This document shows positions 38,156 through 46,712 of a stretch of 64,000 nucleotides of DNA, in pieces. The position numbers and the translations under genes were made by a program. The stretch comes from Rhizobium sp. PP-CC-3A-592 (GTDB lineage Bacteria; Pseudomonadota; Alphaproteobacteria; Rhizobiales; Rhizobiaceae), in the NCBI RefSeq assembly GCF_003217095.1, contig NZ_QJSR01000005.1:217335-281334 (forward strand), in the 5' to 3' direction. The number at the start of each line of letters is the position of its first letter. Position 1 is the first letter of the stretch. The notes below the pieces were generated by a model that was not told the DNA's origin, did no database searches, and saw only the letters and a list, made by a program, of their open reading frames with translations.

Positions 38156-38647
38156 TCAGGCCTGGGCAGGCTCGACCTTGAAGACATCGTCGCCCACGAA
38201 CACGATGATATAGCCGTCGCGGGCCTCGGCCTGTGCGGCCCAGCGCTCCAGCAGCGCTTTGTAGGGCGCCTCCTGCCAGATCGTTGGATGATCGGGATCG
38301 ACCAGCACGGTTGTCTGCGGTCCTTGCTCGTACACCATCATATGCGCGACCAGCGGGTCCCATTCCGGTTCGAGATCGGGTTTCGTCATCCACGCGCAGA
38401 GGAAGTCGCGACAAAGCATCGGGCGTTCGGCATAGATCGTGCAGCCGCGCTCCGCGACGCAATGGCGGCACCAGGCGTTGGCCGGCTTGTCCAGCGCATC
38501 GATATCCGGCAGGCGACAGCAGAGCGTGCACGTGCGGCAGCCACGCGCAGTCCCATCTGCGGGAGGAAGCTCGGTTGCTTGGAGGTCGCTATCGGAGCCT
38601 GTCACGAATCCTACCCTCCCGCCCGTGATATCCCGCCGATTTTCCAT
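38156..38647 (-). CDS. YkgJ-like cysteine-cluster protein
   Basis: A protein of up to 163 residues with eight or more cysteines grouped as CRTCTLCC, WCRHC, GCTIY and MLCRDFLC, the arrangement of the YkgJ/CxxCxxCC zinc- or iron-chelating domain family. The C-terminal half is an unassigned alpha/beta region. The start is uncertain. The ATG at 38647 lies only 14 bases beyond a strong terminator, while a GTG at 38605 has a better GGAGGGTAGGA leader, giving a protein 14 residues shorter. The function is unknown. Confidence 0.75.
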   Translation of the reverse strand: MENRRDITGGRVGFVTGSDSDLQATELPPADGTARGCRTCTLCCRLPDIDALDKPANAWCRHCVAERGCTIYAERPMLCRDFLCAWMTKPDLEPEWDPLVAHMMVYEQGPQTTVLVDPDHPTIWQEAPYKALLERWAAQAEARDGYIIVFVGDDVFKVEPAQA

Positions 38648-38661
38648 GTCTCCCGCATACG

Positions 38662-38693
38662 AAAAAGCCGGCTGGTGAACCAGCCGGCTTTTT
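38662..38693. terminator. Perfect 14-base bidirectional terminator
   Basis: AAAAAGCCGGCTGG and CCAGCCGGCTTTTT flank a TGAA loop. It lies 22 bases beyond the end of the minus-strand porin-like gene and would end that transcript just before the cysteine-cluster gene. Confidence 0.9.
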
Positions 38694-38715
38694 GCGTTCG
38701 AGGACCGAAAGGCTG

Positions 38716-39459
38716 TTAGAAGCTCTTGCGGAAGCCGATGATGACGGCGTGGCTGCGGAAATCGGTTTCCGAACGCGAGCCGTCACGTGCCGTGAAGGAG
38801 AAATCGTCGGCCGCAGTGAAGCGGTAGCCGATGTCGAAAGTGGTGTTGGTCAGCAGGGCGAAGTTGGTGAACAGGCCCAGTTCCTGGATGTTGATGCCGA
38901 CGCCGGCGTCCAGGTGGTAGGCGAAGCGCGTGTCGTCATCGTCCATCAGCGTGGCAACGCCGGCAACGCCCTGGCGACGCAGCTCGAGGTTCATGACACC
39001 GACGCCGCCGCCGACGTAAGGCGTGATGGCCGAAAGCTGGCCGCCGAGCGGAATGTCGAGGTAGCCGTTGACGTAGCCCTGGATGGTGCTTGCGTCGCCG
39101 AAGCTGTCGATGGAGCTGATGGCGCCGACGCCGCTGACACGGTGATTGTCCACCGACGCGTTGCCGTAGCCGACTTCCAGTTCGACGCGGGGAGAGACAT
39201 AGCCCATCTCGCCGAAGCTGTAACCGGCGCGAACGCCGCTATAGTAGCCGACGTCGTAATCCGTGCCGACGCGTGCGCCGCCAGCGGCAAACGACGTGTC
39301 GTCGAGGAAGGTCAGGCTGCTGACGGAGCCGAGGTAGAAGCCGCCATTGGTTTCAACGACCACCGGGCCGACCGGCTCGGTCAGATCCGCAGCGCGGACG
39401 ATGGAGCCGGAAGCCGCCAGAGCGACACCAGCGAGCAGGATCTTGGTAAAGCGGGTCAT
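38716..39459 (-). CDS. Porin-like outer-membrane beta-barrel protein
   Basis: A 247-residue protein with signal peptide MTRFTKILLAGVALAASGSI (cleavage near VRAAD). Barrel strands follow: GFYLGSVSSLTFLDD, YYSGVRAGYSFGEMGYVSPR, QLSAITPYVGGGVGVMNLEL and a terminal FRSHAVIIGFRKSF ending in Phe. It belongs with the Omp25-like small barrels but is a distant relative of the pair at 26963 and 28426. The start at 39459 has an AAGGATAG leader; the longer frame upstream is not signal-like. No TTAA-N7-TTAA box is seen upstream. Confidence 0.8.
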   Translation of the reverse strand: MTRFTKILLAGVALAASGSIVRAADLTEPVGPVVVETNGGFYLGSVSSLTFLDDTSFAAGGARVGTDYDVGYYSGVRAGYSFGEMGYVSPRVELEVGYGNASVDNHRVSGVGAISSIDSFGDASTIQGYVNGYLDIPLGGQLSAITPYVGGGVGVMNLELRRQGVAGVATLMDDDDTRFAYHLDAGVGINIQELGLFTNFALLTNTTFDIGYRFTAADDFSFTARDGSRSETDFRSHAVIIGFRKSF

Positions 39460-39871
39460 GAAGCTATCCTTCAAAAAGAGAGCGGCGCAATCAGCAAGTG
39501 TGCGTCGGATGATGGGTAAGTAGCCGTTTTTCACGCGAGCAGTAGAGGGGACCGCGCCAAAATGCGGTGTGAATCACCTCGAAAAATGGGGCTGTTGCAT
39601 GAAAGTCACGAATGCGTCTTCCGCGTGTGTTAGAAAGTGCCGAAAGCCTGTTGCGTGAAAAAAGCGACACCAACGGGCTTTCGTCCGTGGTCTTGACGCA
39701 TGTCGTTCTCCCGAAACCGCTTTAGCCTTTCGGGCGACATGCGAGACACGAAAACGCGAGATGGTCAGTTGGCCGGTGCGGCCCTATGTTGTCCGGCATG
39801 GTGCCCGCAGCGTATTGCCGGGTGTCGAGACTGTCCGCGCAGCGGTGCGCACGAAACCGTGAGGAAGCCTG
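39460..39871. other. Divergent intergenic region with a compact hairpin
   Basis: There is no gene in 412 bases between the porin-like gene and the lipoprotein hydrolase. The notable structure is the nested hairpin at 39697-39743. The remainder shows no recognisable box beyond the porin ribosome-binding site. Confidence 0.5.
39697..39743. repeat. Nested 9+7 base-pair hairpin
   Basis: CGCATGTCG (39697-39705) pairs with CGACATGCG (39735-39743). Inside it, CCCGAAA (39710-39716) pairs with TTTCGGG (39728-39734), leaving a 4-base bulge on one side and an 11-base loop. No T-run follows on either strand, so a terminator is unlikely. It lies 128 bases before the hydrolase gene. Confidence 0.6.
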
Positions 39872-41041
39872 ATGATCGTGATCCGCGCCGGTGCCGCCGC
39901 CTTACCGCGCGGCCGCCCCGCCTTTCTCATCCTCCTGTTTTCTTTGCTGATATCCCTCGGTGGCTGTGCCAGCCGGCCGCCGGCCGCAGTGCTCGATCCC
40001 GTGTCCCTTGCTCGGGGCACGCCCGGAGATGCGGCCGCGTCCGGCGGCAAGGCGCTCACGCTCTTTGCCGTCACCAATCGCGAGCGGGACGGCGATGGCT
40101 TCGACAGCGGTCGTGCCCGCGCTCTGACCTATGAGCGCTACAGGCTGTCCATACCGGCGTCGCACAAGCCCGCAGCCATCGAGTACCCCTCGAAAAGGGC
40201 CGATCCGACACGGGCGATGACGGTGCGCGAGCGTCGCGCGCTCGACCAGCGCAGCATGGTGGCCGCCATCGTCTCGCAGCCCGGCTTCGACGGCACGATC
40301 GGCCTGTTCGTGCATGGGTTCAACTATCGTTATCAGGAGGGGGTGTTCCGGCTGGCGCAGATGGCGGTGGATTCGCGCAGCAAGGCGACGCCGGTGTTGT
40401 TTTCCTGGCCGTCCGAAGGCGCGCTTTCGGGCTATCTCGCCGATCGGGATGCCGTGCTCTTCTCCCGCGACGACCTCGTGTCGCTGATGGCGGCGCTCGG
40501 CGAAACCCGCAAGGTGCGACAGATCCTCGTGTTCGGCCACAGCATGGGTGGCTTTCTCATCATGGAATCGCTGCGCCAGCTGCGCCTCACGGATCGCGGC
40601 GATGTGCTCGACAAGCTGACGGTGATCCTCGCGGCACCCGATATCGATGCGGACCTTTTCCGCCGCCAGATGGACGTGATCGGCCGGTTGCGCTCGCCGC
40701 TGGTGCTGCTCGTCTCGCCGAAGGACGACGCGCTGGCGGCATCGAGCCTGCTCAGCGGTTCCCGGCCGCGTGTCGGTCGGCTGGACGTGGAGGATCCGAA
40801 GGTGCGGGAAACGGCGAAAGCCTATGGCGTCCTCGTGGTCGATATCACCTCGCTGAATGCGCCGGACGGGCTCGGCCATGATCGCTATGCGAGCCTTGCG
40901 GCCCTTGCGCCGCAGGTCAGCGCGCTCGGCCGGCCCGGCGCGGCGACGCCTGGGGATGTCGGTGCCTTCATTCTCGATGCGGCGGGGCAGGTGGTGGCAA
41001 GCCCGTTCACCGTCGCCGGCCGCATTCTCGCGCCGCGATAG
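39872..41041 (+). CDS. DUF900 alpha/beta-hydrolase lipoprotein
   Basis: A 389-residue protein with a lipoprotein signal (FLILLFSLLISLGGC, lipobox LGGC). The catalytic domain has LFVHGFNYRYQEGVFR (oxyanion region), LFSWPSEGALSGYLADRDA and the nucleophile elbow FGHSMGGFL, the DUF900 esterase/lipase pattern. It is probably attached to the outer or inner membrane facing the periplasm. The substrate is unknown. The DUF4105 gene follows by 57 bases on the same strand, so the two may form an operon. Confidence 0.8.
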   Translation: MIVIRAGAAALPRGRPAFLILLFSLLISLGGCASRPPAAVLDPVSLARGTPGDAAASGGKALTLFAVTNRERDGDGFDSGRARALTYERYRLSIPASHKPAAIEYPSKRADPTRAMTVRERRALDQRSMVAAIVSQPGFDGTIGLFVHGFNYRYQEGVFRLAQMAVDSRSKATPVLFSWPSEGALSGYLADRDAVLFSRDDLVSLMAALGETRKVRQILVFGHSMGGFLIMESLRQLRLTDRGDVLDKLTVILAAPDIDADLFRRQMDVIGRLRSPLVLLVSPKDDALAASSLLSGSRPRVGRLDVEDPKVRETAKAYGVLVVDITSLNAPDGLGHDRYASLAALAPQVSALGRPGAATPGDVGAFILDAAGQVVASPFTVAGRILAPR

Positions 41042-41098
41042 CGTCGCACGCCGCGCACCAAACACCACCGACGTCATTTCCCTCAAGAGGTTCAAAGC

Positions 41099-42124
41099 AT
41101 GCGACTGATCACGACCCTTGCCACCGGCCTCGTCCGTGCGCTCTTCCTGCTCGCGGCCCTGCTGGCCACGGTGTGGACGGCGCTGGCGCTGTGGTACCGC
41201 ATTCCTGGTGACGGGCTGTTGCGCGGCCTGGCGGTGTTCCTCTGGGTCGTCTTCATCCTCGGCCTTATCCTGTTCGGCCGTCGCTATCCCCTTGCCGCCA
41301 TGGGTATCTTCCTCGTGGGGCTCCTCGCCGTGGGCATCTGGTGGCAGACGATCCGCCCGCGGCTCGATCGCGACTGGGCGCCCGATGTCGCCCGCACGGT
41401 GACGGGCACGATCGGCAACGGCAATGCGGGGGGCGGTGGCAATGTCGTCACGCTCCATAATGTGCGCAATTTCCGCTGGACGAGCGACCGGGATGCCGAG
41501 CCGCTGTGGGAAACCCGCAGCTACGATCTCGAGACGATCACCGGCACGGATCTCGTCCTGTCCTATTGGGGCATGGACGCCATCGCCCATACGCTCGTCA
41601 GCTTCAGCTTTGCCGATGGCCAGCGCGTGACTTTTTCGGTCGAAATCCGCCGCGAGAAAGCGGAAGAATTCTCCTCCATTGCCGGCTTTTTCAAGAGCTA
41701 CGAGCTCGCCTTCATCGCCGCCGACGAGAGCGACATCCTCTATCTCAGGACCAATATGCGCCGGGAGGATACCTATCTCTACCCGCTGGCACTGCCCCGG
41801 CAGGCGGCGGCCGCCCTTTTCCTCACCTATGTGCACGCCGCCAACGAGCGCGCCGAGACGCCGCAATTCTACGATACGCTGACCAGCAACTGCACCACCG
41901 TCATCTTCGATCTCGCCCGCCTGGTCTCGCCCGGCATTCCCATGGACTGGCGCATCCTGCTGTCCGGCTATCTCCCGAGCTACCTCCTCGATCAGGATGC
42001 GACGCTCTGGAAGCTGCCGGAAAAAGAGCTGCGCGCCAAAGCCGCCATCAGCGCCAAGGCCCGGGCGACGCCCACCAACGGCCCGGATTACTCCACGATC
42101 ATCCGCGCGGATACCAAACCCTAA
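41099..42124 (+). CDS. DUF4105 membrane protein (Lnb-like domain)
   Basis: A 341-residue protein. Three hydrophobic segments cover about residues 10-80 (LFLLAALLATVWTALALWY; LAVFLWVVFILGLILFG; AAMGIFLVGLLAVGIWW). A large periplasmic domain follows, with TLTSNCTTVIFDLAR, the conserved N-C-T motif of DUF4105. Related domains have been reported as lipoprotein N-acyltransferases (Lnb) in other phyla; whether that applies here is an inference. The co-directional lipoprotein hydrolase upstream is suggestive. Confidence 0.75.
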   Translation: MRLITTLATGLVRALFLLAALLATVWTALALWYRIPGDGLLRGLAVFLWVVFILGLILFGRRYPLAAMGIFLVGLLAVGIWWQTIRPRLDRDWAPDVARTVTGTIGNGNAGGGGNVVTLHNVRNFRWTSDRDAEPLWETRSYDLETITGTDLVLSYWGMDAIAHTLVSFSFADGQRVTFSVEIRREKAEEFSSIAGFFKSYELAFIAADESDILYLRTNMRREDTYLYPLALPRQAAAALFLTYVHAANERAETPQFYDTLTSNCTTVIFDLARLVSPGIPMDWRILLSGYLPSYLLDQDATLWKLPEKELRAKAAISAKARATPTNGPDYSTIIRADTKP

Positions 42125-42170
42125 AGGATCAAGGCACGGTCATTCGTCGGCGCTTCGGGAGAGCCCGCCA

Positions 42171-42488
42171 TCAGCGCCACCGCCTGTGCAGCGCCACGGC
42201 CATTGCAAGGATCACCAGCGCCGTCGGCCAGAAGTCCGTCATCTGATCGAACGACCATTTCCACATCTCATACCCTTCGAGATGCGGCGGCTTCATGTTC
42301 ACACTGACCTCGAAATCCCGCTTTTCCCGCCCATGGAAATGCCCGATGGCAAACGCCAGCCCCATGAGAACAGCCACACGCCGCTCGAAGAGGGCGCAGA
42401 GCAACAGGGCCACGACCGCGGCCATGACGATGGCTTCGACGATGTGGCCGAGCCAGTCGAGGTTTGCTTGGATATAAGTCCAGTCCAT
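42171..42488 (-). CDS. Small membrane protein of unknown function
   Basis: A 105-residue protein. Residues 10-33 and 36-52 form hydrophobic segments (VEAIVMAAVVALLLCALF; VAVLMGLAFAIGHFHGRE), and a C-terminal helix ends ALVILAMAVALHRRWR. The HFHGREKRDFE sequence between them is charged and may be conserved. The family is not recognised. It is 48 bases downstream of the DUF4239-type gene on the same strand and may share its transcript. Confidence 0.6.
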   Translation of the reverse strand: MDWTYIQANLDWLGHIVEAIVMAAVVALLLCALFERRVAVLMGLAFAIGHFHGREKRDFEVSVNMKPPHLEGYEMWKWSFDQMTDFWPTALVILAMAVALHRRWR

Positions 42489-42536
42489 GGATCGTCTATT
42501 TTCGGGAGGGCGGTGGCGTCGGAGCCATTTCGAGAA

Positions 42537-43211
42537 TCAAGGCTGCAGCTCCGCGAGCGCGCGGCGCAACGGAGCGTCCGAAATCTGAATGGTGCCTTCG
42601 AAGGGAACATCCATGTCGAGGACGAGGTAAAATGCCGTTGCGATCAAGCTGGCGCCGACGAGCAAGGCGATCAGCGGCATCGGGATCGCGCCTTCGGCGT
42701 TTCCAACGATGCTCCACCTCTGCTCCACCAGGCGATGATACTGCTGCCGTATGTCGATCAGCAGGTTCTGATGGAAGTCATCGGCGGGCTGGATGGCCGT
42801 GATCGCGTCCCCCACGGCATCGAGCGCACGCCCACCGTCATCCGGCAGACGAACGTCTGCTGCGGCCGGATTGGCAAGAGCATGAACGACATAGTCGTGC
42901 AGCGTGTCGCGCGCCTCCTTACCCAGGAGACCGTATGTCCTCAGAGTGCGATCGAGCAAGATGATGTTCGTCGAGAACGAGTGCACGCTGGTATCGATGC
43001 TCTCATACGTGTTCTTCGCCGAATTGATCATCAGGCCGAAAACAAGAGACGACATGACCACGAAGATGTTGGCAAAAAGTCTGACGACAGCGTTCGTGTC
43101 ATCATCGCGGTGCCGGACCGACATCCTCGGGGATAACAGCATGGCACCGACAGACGCCACAGACAGAGATCCGAATATCGCAGGCGCAATCCAGGTTTCG
43201 TTCATCGACAT
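42537..43211 (-). CDS. DUF4239 (bestrophin-like) membrane protein
   Basis: A 224-residue protein with membrane helices at the N-terminus (PAIFGSLSVASVGAMLLSP), at about 45-63 (LFANIFVVMSSLVFGLMINS) and near the C-terminus (IALLVGASLIATAFYLVLDM). The FGLMINSAKNTYESIDTSVH segment and the following helical region are typical of DUF4239 proteins, which resemble bestrophin channels. The transported ion is unknown. ATG codons at 43211 and 43205 are both possible starts. Confidence 0.75.
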   Translation of the reverse strand: MSMNETWIAPAIFGSLSVASVGAMLLSPRMSVRHRDDDTNAVVRLFANIFVVMSSLVFGLMINSAKNTYESIDTSVHSFSTNIILLDRTLRTYGLLGKEARDTLHDYVVHALANPAAADVRLPDDGGRALDAVGDAITAIQPADDFHQNLLIDIRQQYHRLVEQRWSIVGNAEGAIPMPLIALLVGASLIATAFYLVLDMDVPFEGTIQISDAPLRRALAELQP

Positions 43212-43359
43212 TCCATCGGGCAGAAAGTGGTGTTATTCAAGAGGATTAAACTGAATTTTGTCGCTCGTTAAGTACATGTTTTTCTTTATAAATTAACTAT
43301 TTTATGCTACTATCTGACGATAAAGTAGACGAAATTTCAATCGTTTTCAGAGGGTTGGC

Positions 43360-44109
43360 ATGTCTGAGACATCAATCGAATGGACCGATGCGACTTGGAA
43401 CCCGGTAGCTGGGTGCACGATCCTAAGCGCTGGCTGCACGAACTGCTATGCTATGAGAATGGCTGCTCGGCTTGATGCTATGGGCGTCGAAAAGTACCGA
43501 GGTTTAACCAGAAAAACTGGCGGTAGAGCAAAGTGGACGGGAAAAATATTTCTGGATGACGCGGCTCTGGCCATCCCGTTTGGCTGGTCGAGGCCACGCA
43601 GTATCTTCGTAAACTCCATGTCAGACTTGTTTCATCCTGATGTGCCGGTGCAATTCATTGAAAAGGTATGGAGTGTGATGGGTGCAACGCGGCGTCATAC
43701 CTTTCAGATTTTGACCAAGCGACCTGATCGTATGGCTAATATATTGAGTAATGGTTTCGATGTTCTACCGAACGTCTGGTTGGGAACGAGCGTGGAAAAT
43801 GATGAGGTGCTTGGTCGACTCGACGATCTACGGGCGGTCCCAGCTGCGATCCGCTTTGTTTCATTTGAGCCACTCATTGGATCGGTCGCTGGTGGCCAAA
43901 TGTCTGGCATAGATTGGGCGATAGTAGGCGGTGAGTCTGGGCCGAACTCAAGGCCACTTGATCCCGTATGGATTGATGAAATCTTCGATATGTGCTTCGC
44001 AGCGAAAACCGCATTTTTTTTCAAGCAGTGGGGCGGGACGAACAAAAAGGCGGCCGGGCGTGCATATCGAGGTCAGACATGGGATGAGATGCCTGCTTTG
44101 AGTATGTGA
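43360..44109 (+). CDS. Phage Gp37/Gp68-like (DUF5131) three-Cys protein
   Basis: A 249-residue protein. SIEWTDATWNPVAGC opens the DUF5131 domain, and C19, C26 and C29 form the CX6CX2C three-cysteine motif followed by YAMRMA, reminiscent of radical-SAM iron-sulfur sites. Other family motifs are SIFVNSMSDLFH, ILTKRPDRM, WLGTSVEN and WAIVGGESGP. The gene is AT-richer than its surroundings and is preceded by an AT-rich gap. The function is unknown. It converges on the TcmP gene with a 37-base overlap of the 3' ends, the usual genomic partner. Confidence 0.85.
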   Translation: MSETSIEWTDATWNPVAGCTILSAGCTNCYAMRMAARLDAMGVEKYRGLTRKTGGRAKWTGKIFLDDAALAIPFGWSRPRSIFVNSMSDLFHPDVPVQFIEKVWSVMGATRRHTFQILTKRPDRMANILSNGFDVLPNVWLGTSVENDEVLGRLDDLRAVPAAIRFVSFEPLIGSVAGGQMSGIDWAIVGGESGPNSRPLDPVWIDEIFDMCFAAKTAFFFKQWGGTNKKAAGRAYRGQTWDEMPALSM

Positions 44110-44972
44110 CCCGCTATATCTGTGGCAAGTTTTACAGCGGCCTTGTGCGGGTTTGAAACCGCAAAAAACAAGGACGCCATTGGTGCGCCATTCGAGTGAT
44201 ACAGCCGCTTTGGTTTTAAGACGCAGCCCTTGAACTCAGTTTGCAACCTCGCTCTGACCCAGGCCTCGATCTTATCAACGTCGTACACGCGGCGAGCGCT
44301 TCCTATTAGCTCGCCAAACATGTCGTATTGGGGCTCCGGCTCCTCGTACCATTCTGTCCGCCAACTGTCGGTGCCGAGAACTCTATTCAAGGCCTCAATT
44401 TTGCTGGCATCCAGCTTGGCGGGATCCCTCGCAGCATTTCGATACAGCCCAGACAACGGAAAGAAGTACCAACAGTCTAACGCCTCGGTTTTCGCAATTG
44501 CCTGCACGGTCTGCCAAGACACTTCCATACCGTAGGGGTCAAGAAAAACGATTCCACGCATCCGTTCTGAATGCCAAGAATACCGTGCGCAGATGCGTTG
44601 TACAACATCGTTCGCGTCGCCTTCCCTAATGTGAGCGCGGCTTCCAGGATAATCTTTTACGGCGGCCCGAAGTCCGGCAATACGCGTTTGATCTCGTTCC
44701 ACGAGCAGAACAAGGCTGAACTCGGGCTTCGTTTCAAGTGCGATGCGCGCCGACCCCGGCGTCGTAATTTCGACAACAGAATCTTCTCCTTCACCCATAA
44801 TTGGAAGCACTGCTCGAGTCTCAGTCCTGCTGCCAGTACCGGCAAATGCGTCGATGTAGATTCGTGAGAAGTTCTTATTTTTCAGGGCAACTGAATATGC
44901 AGTAAGGTACTCTCTGAGATACCCGAGCTTTCTCTCAGTCTCTGAGCTTCCAAAATAGTGCCTTTGATTCAT
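44073..44972 (-). CDS. tcmP: Three-Cys-motif partner protein TcmP
   Basis: A 299-residue protein. YIDAFAGTGSRT (about residues 39-50) and VFLDPYGMEVSW (about 142-153) are the signatures of the TcmP family. They resemble motif I and the DPPY-like catalytic motif of SAM-dependent methyltransferases, so modification of a nucleic acid or other target is plausible. It pairs with the DUF5131 gene, with which it overlaps tail to tail. Codon use is AT-richer than the core genes. No published activity is known to me. Confidence 0.85.
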   Translation of the reverse strand: MNQRHYFGSSETERKLGYLREYLTAYSVALKNKNFSRIYIDAFAGTGSRTETRAVLPIMGEGEDSVVEITTPGSARIALETKPEFSLVLLVERDQTRIAGLRAAVKDYPGSRAHIREGDANDVVQRICARYSWHSERMRGIVFLDPYGMEVSWQTVQAIAKTEALDCWYFFPLSGLYRNAARDPAKLDASKIEALNRVLGTDSWRTEWYEEPEPQYDMFGELIGSARRVYDVDKIEAWVRARLQTEFKGCVLKPKRLYHSNGAPMASLFFAVSNPHKAAVKLATDIAGHILKAGISSHV

Positions 44973-45135
44973 TGCGTTCCTTGGCTCCCGTGTCGCGCCG
45001 CATGTCGCGTGGACCAGTCGAGTGTCGCAGGAAACCGTTGGAAATCAAGGAAATTGGGTTGTAACACAGACGCACACGTCAAGCGTACAACTTGGCCGAC
45101 GACCTGCCTATCCAGTTCAAATCATTGAGAATTTT

Positions 45136-45212
45136 TGGTAGCGGGAGAGGGACTCGAACCCCCGACACGCGGATTATGATTCCGCTGCTCTAACCACCTG
45201 AGCTACCCCGCC
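45136..45212 (-). tRNA. tRNA-Met (anticodon CAU)
   Basis: A 77-base minus-strand gene with a full cloverleaf: acceptor GGCGGGG paired with the 3' end, D-stem GCTC/GAGC, anticodon stem GCGGA/TCCGC around loop ATCATAA (CAU), T-arm GGGGGTTCGAGTCCC, and an encoded CCA end. It reads as elongator methionine tRNA rather than initiator. Its 3' end faces the AT-rich islet with the three-Cys gene pair, a common integration site layout. Confidence 0.95.
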
Positions 45213-45360
45213 GCCGGATGCGACCTTTGGTCGGTCGCTTGCGGTGGGCGGCTTATAAGATGTGGGTCAGGGGGGTGTCAAGCGATGGTGGAAAAAAAGC
45301 CGGAGGATAGGCGGGGCGGGGGTCGAGCGCTTGTGGGACAGGGGCTGGCCGTCGCCGTGT

Positions 45361-46557
45361 TCAGGCGGCGGCGGGAGTTTCGAGGAGGTGGCGCAGGGCC
45401 TGTTCGGCGGCGGGTTCGCGTTCCGAGCGCAGGATGAAGCCGCCGCCATAAACGCGGGCGTCTTCGCCCGGGCCGGAATAGAGCGCGCAGGCCTGTCCGG
45501 GCGCGATGCCGGCTTCGCCTTCCATGAGTTCCACGGTGATGCCCGACGCATCGACCTTCAGCAGGGCCGGTGCGGGAACGCGGGTGGAGCGGACCTTGGC
45601 GTAGCAGGCAAGGCCTTCCGCCGGCAGGTCTTCGAGGGCCACATCGCCCAGCCAGTTCATGTCGCGCAGCGCGACGCGGCGGGTCTCCAGCGCCTCGCGC
45701 GGGCCGACGATGACGCGGCAGGAGCGGGCGTCGAGGTGGACGACATAAAGCGGCTCGCCGGTGGCGACGCCGATGCCGCGGCGCTGGCCGATGGTGTAGT
45801 GCAGGATGCCCTCGTGCCGGCCGAGAACACGGCCGTCGAGATGGACGATATCGCCGGCCAGCGCCGCATTCGGCCGCAGCTTGGAGACGATGTCGCTGTA
45901 CTTGCCCTGCGGCACGAAACAGATGTCCTGGCTGTCGGCCTTCTTGGCGACGACGAGGCCCATATCCTCGGCCAGCGCCCGGGTTTCCGCCTTGGTCAGG
46001 TGGCCGAGCGGGAAGCGCAGATAATCGATCTGCTCCTGCGTGGTCGCAAACAGGAAGTAGCTCTGGTCGCGGTCGGCGTCCGTCGGGCGGTAGAGCGCGC
46101 GGCGACCGGGAAAGCCCGGCTGCGGATTGGCGCGCGAGCGGATATAGTGGCCCGTTGCCAGCGCGTCGGCGCCGAGGTCGCGGGCGGTCGCCAGCAGATC
46201 GGCGAACTTGACGGTCTGGTTGCAGGCGACGCAGGGGATTGGTGTTTCCCCGGCGATGTAGCTCTCGGCAAACGGATTGATGACGGTTTCGCGAAAGCGC
46301 TGCTCGTAGTCGAGCACGTAATGGGGAATGCCGAGCACGTCGCAGACGCGGCGGGCGTCGTCGATATCCTGGCCCGCGCAGCAGGAGCCGGCGCGGTGGA
46401 CGGCAGCGCCGTGGTCGTAGAGCTGCAGCGTGATGCCGAAGACGTCGTAGCCCTCCCGCTTCAGAATGCCCGCGACGACGGAACTGTCGACGCCGCCGGA
46501 CATGGCAACGACGACGCGGGTATCTTCAGGCTTGCGGTCGAAATCGAGGCTGTTCAC
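45361..46557 (-). CDS. mnmA: tRNA-specific 2-thiouridylase MnmA
   Basis: A 398-residue enzyme read from a GTG at 46557, which gives the family N-terminus [14 protein letters not shown]. It has the PP-loop [14 protein letters not shown], the [14 protein letters not shown] segment, [10 protein letters not shown] with an active-site Cys, and [11 protein letters not shown]. It thiolates U34 of Lys, Glu and Gln tRNAs using sulfur relayed to its cysteines. The frame is open further upstream to 46623 but that part is not conserved-looking. It lies close to a tRNA gene by chance rather than as an operon. Confidence 0.93.
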   Translation of the reverse strand: MNSLDFDRKPEDTRVVVAMSGGVDSSVVAGILKREGYDVFGITLQLYDHGAAVHRAGSCCAGQDIDDARRVCDVLGIPHYVLDYEQRFRETVINPFAESYIAGETPIPCVACNQTVKFADLLATARDLGADALATGHYIRSRANPQPGFPGRRALYRPTDADRDQSYFLFATTQEQIDYLRFPLGHLTKAETRALAEDMGLVVAKKADSQDICFVPQGKYSDIVSKLRPNAALAGDIVHLDGRVLGRHEGILHYTIGQRRGIGVATGEPLYVVHLDARSCRVIVGPREALETRRVALRDMNWLGDVALEDLPAEGLACYAKVRSTRVPAPALLKVDASGITVELMEGEAGIAPGQACALYSGPGEDARVYGGGFILRSEREPAAEQALRHLLETPAAA

Positions 46558-46712
46558 GAGAGATGGTCCGATTCTGTCGGATGACCGGCGCGGCGTTCGC
46601 GCCTGCACCTTGCTTGACGCCAATATAAAAGGTCGAGGCCGGGTCTACAAGCACTGCTGCGTGCGGCTGCCGATGCGCACCGCGCAAGCCGCGGCGACGG
46701 GGCACAAAACCG

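Noticed and set aside
43212-43359. A direct repeat of the tRNA-Met 3' end marking the far boundary of the islet.
   Set aside because: No copy of the tRNA end was found by eye here, so an attachment site pair is not claimed.
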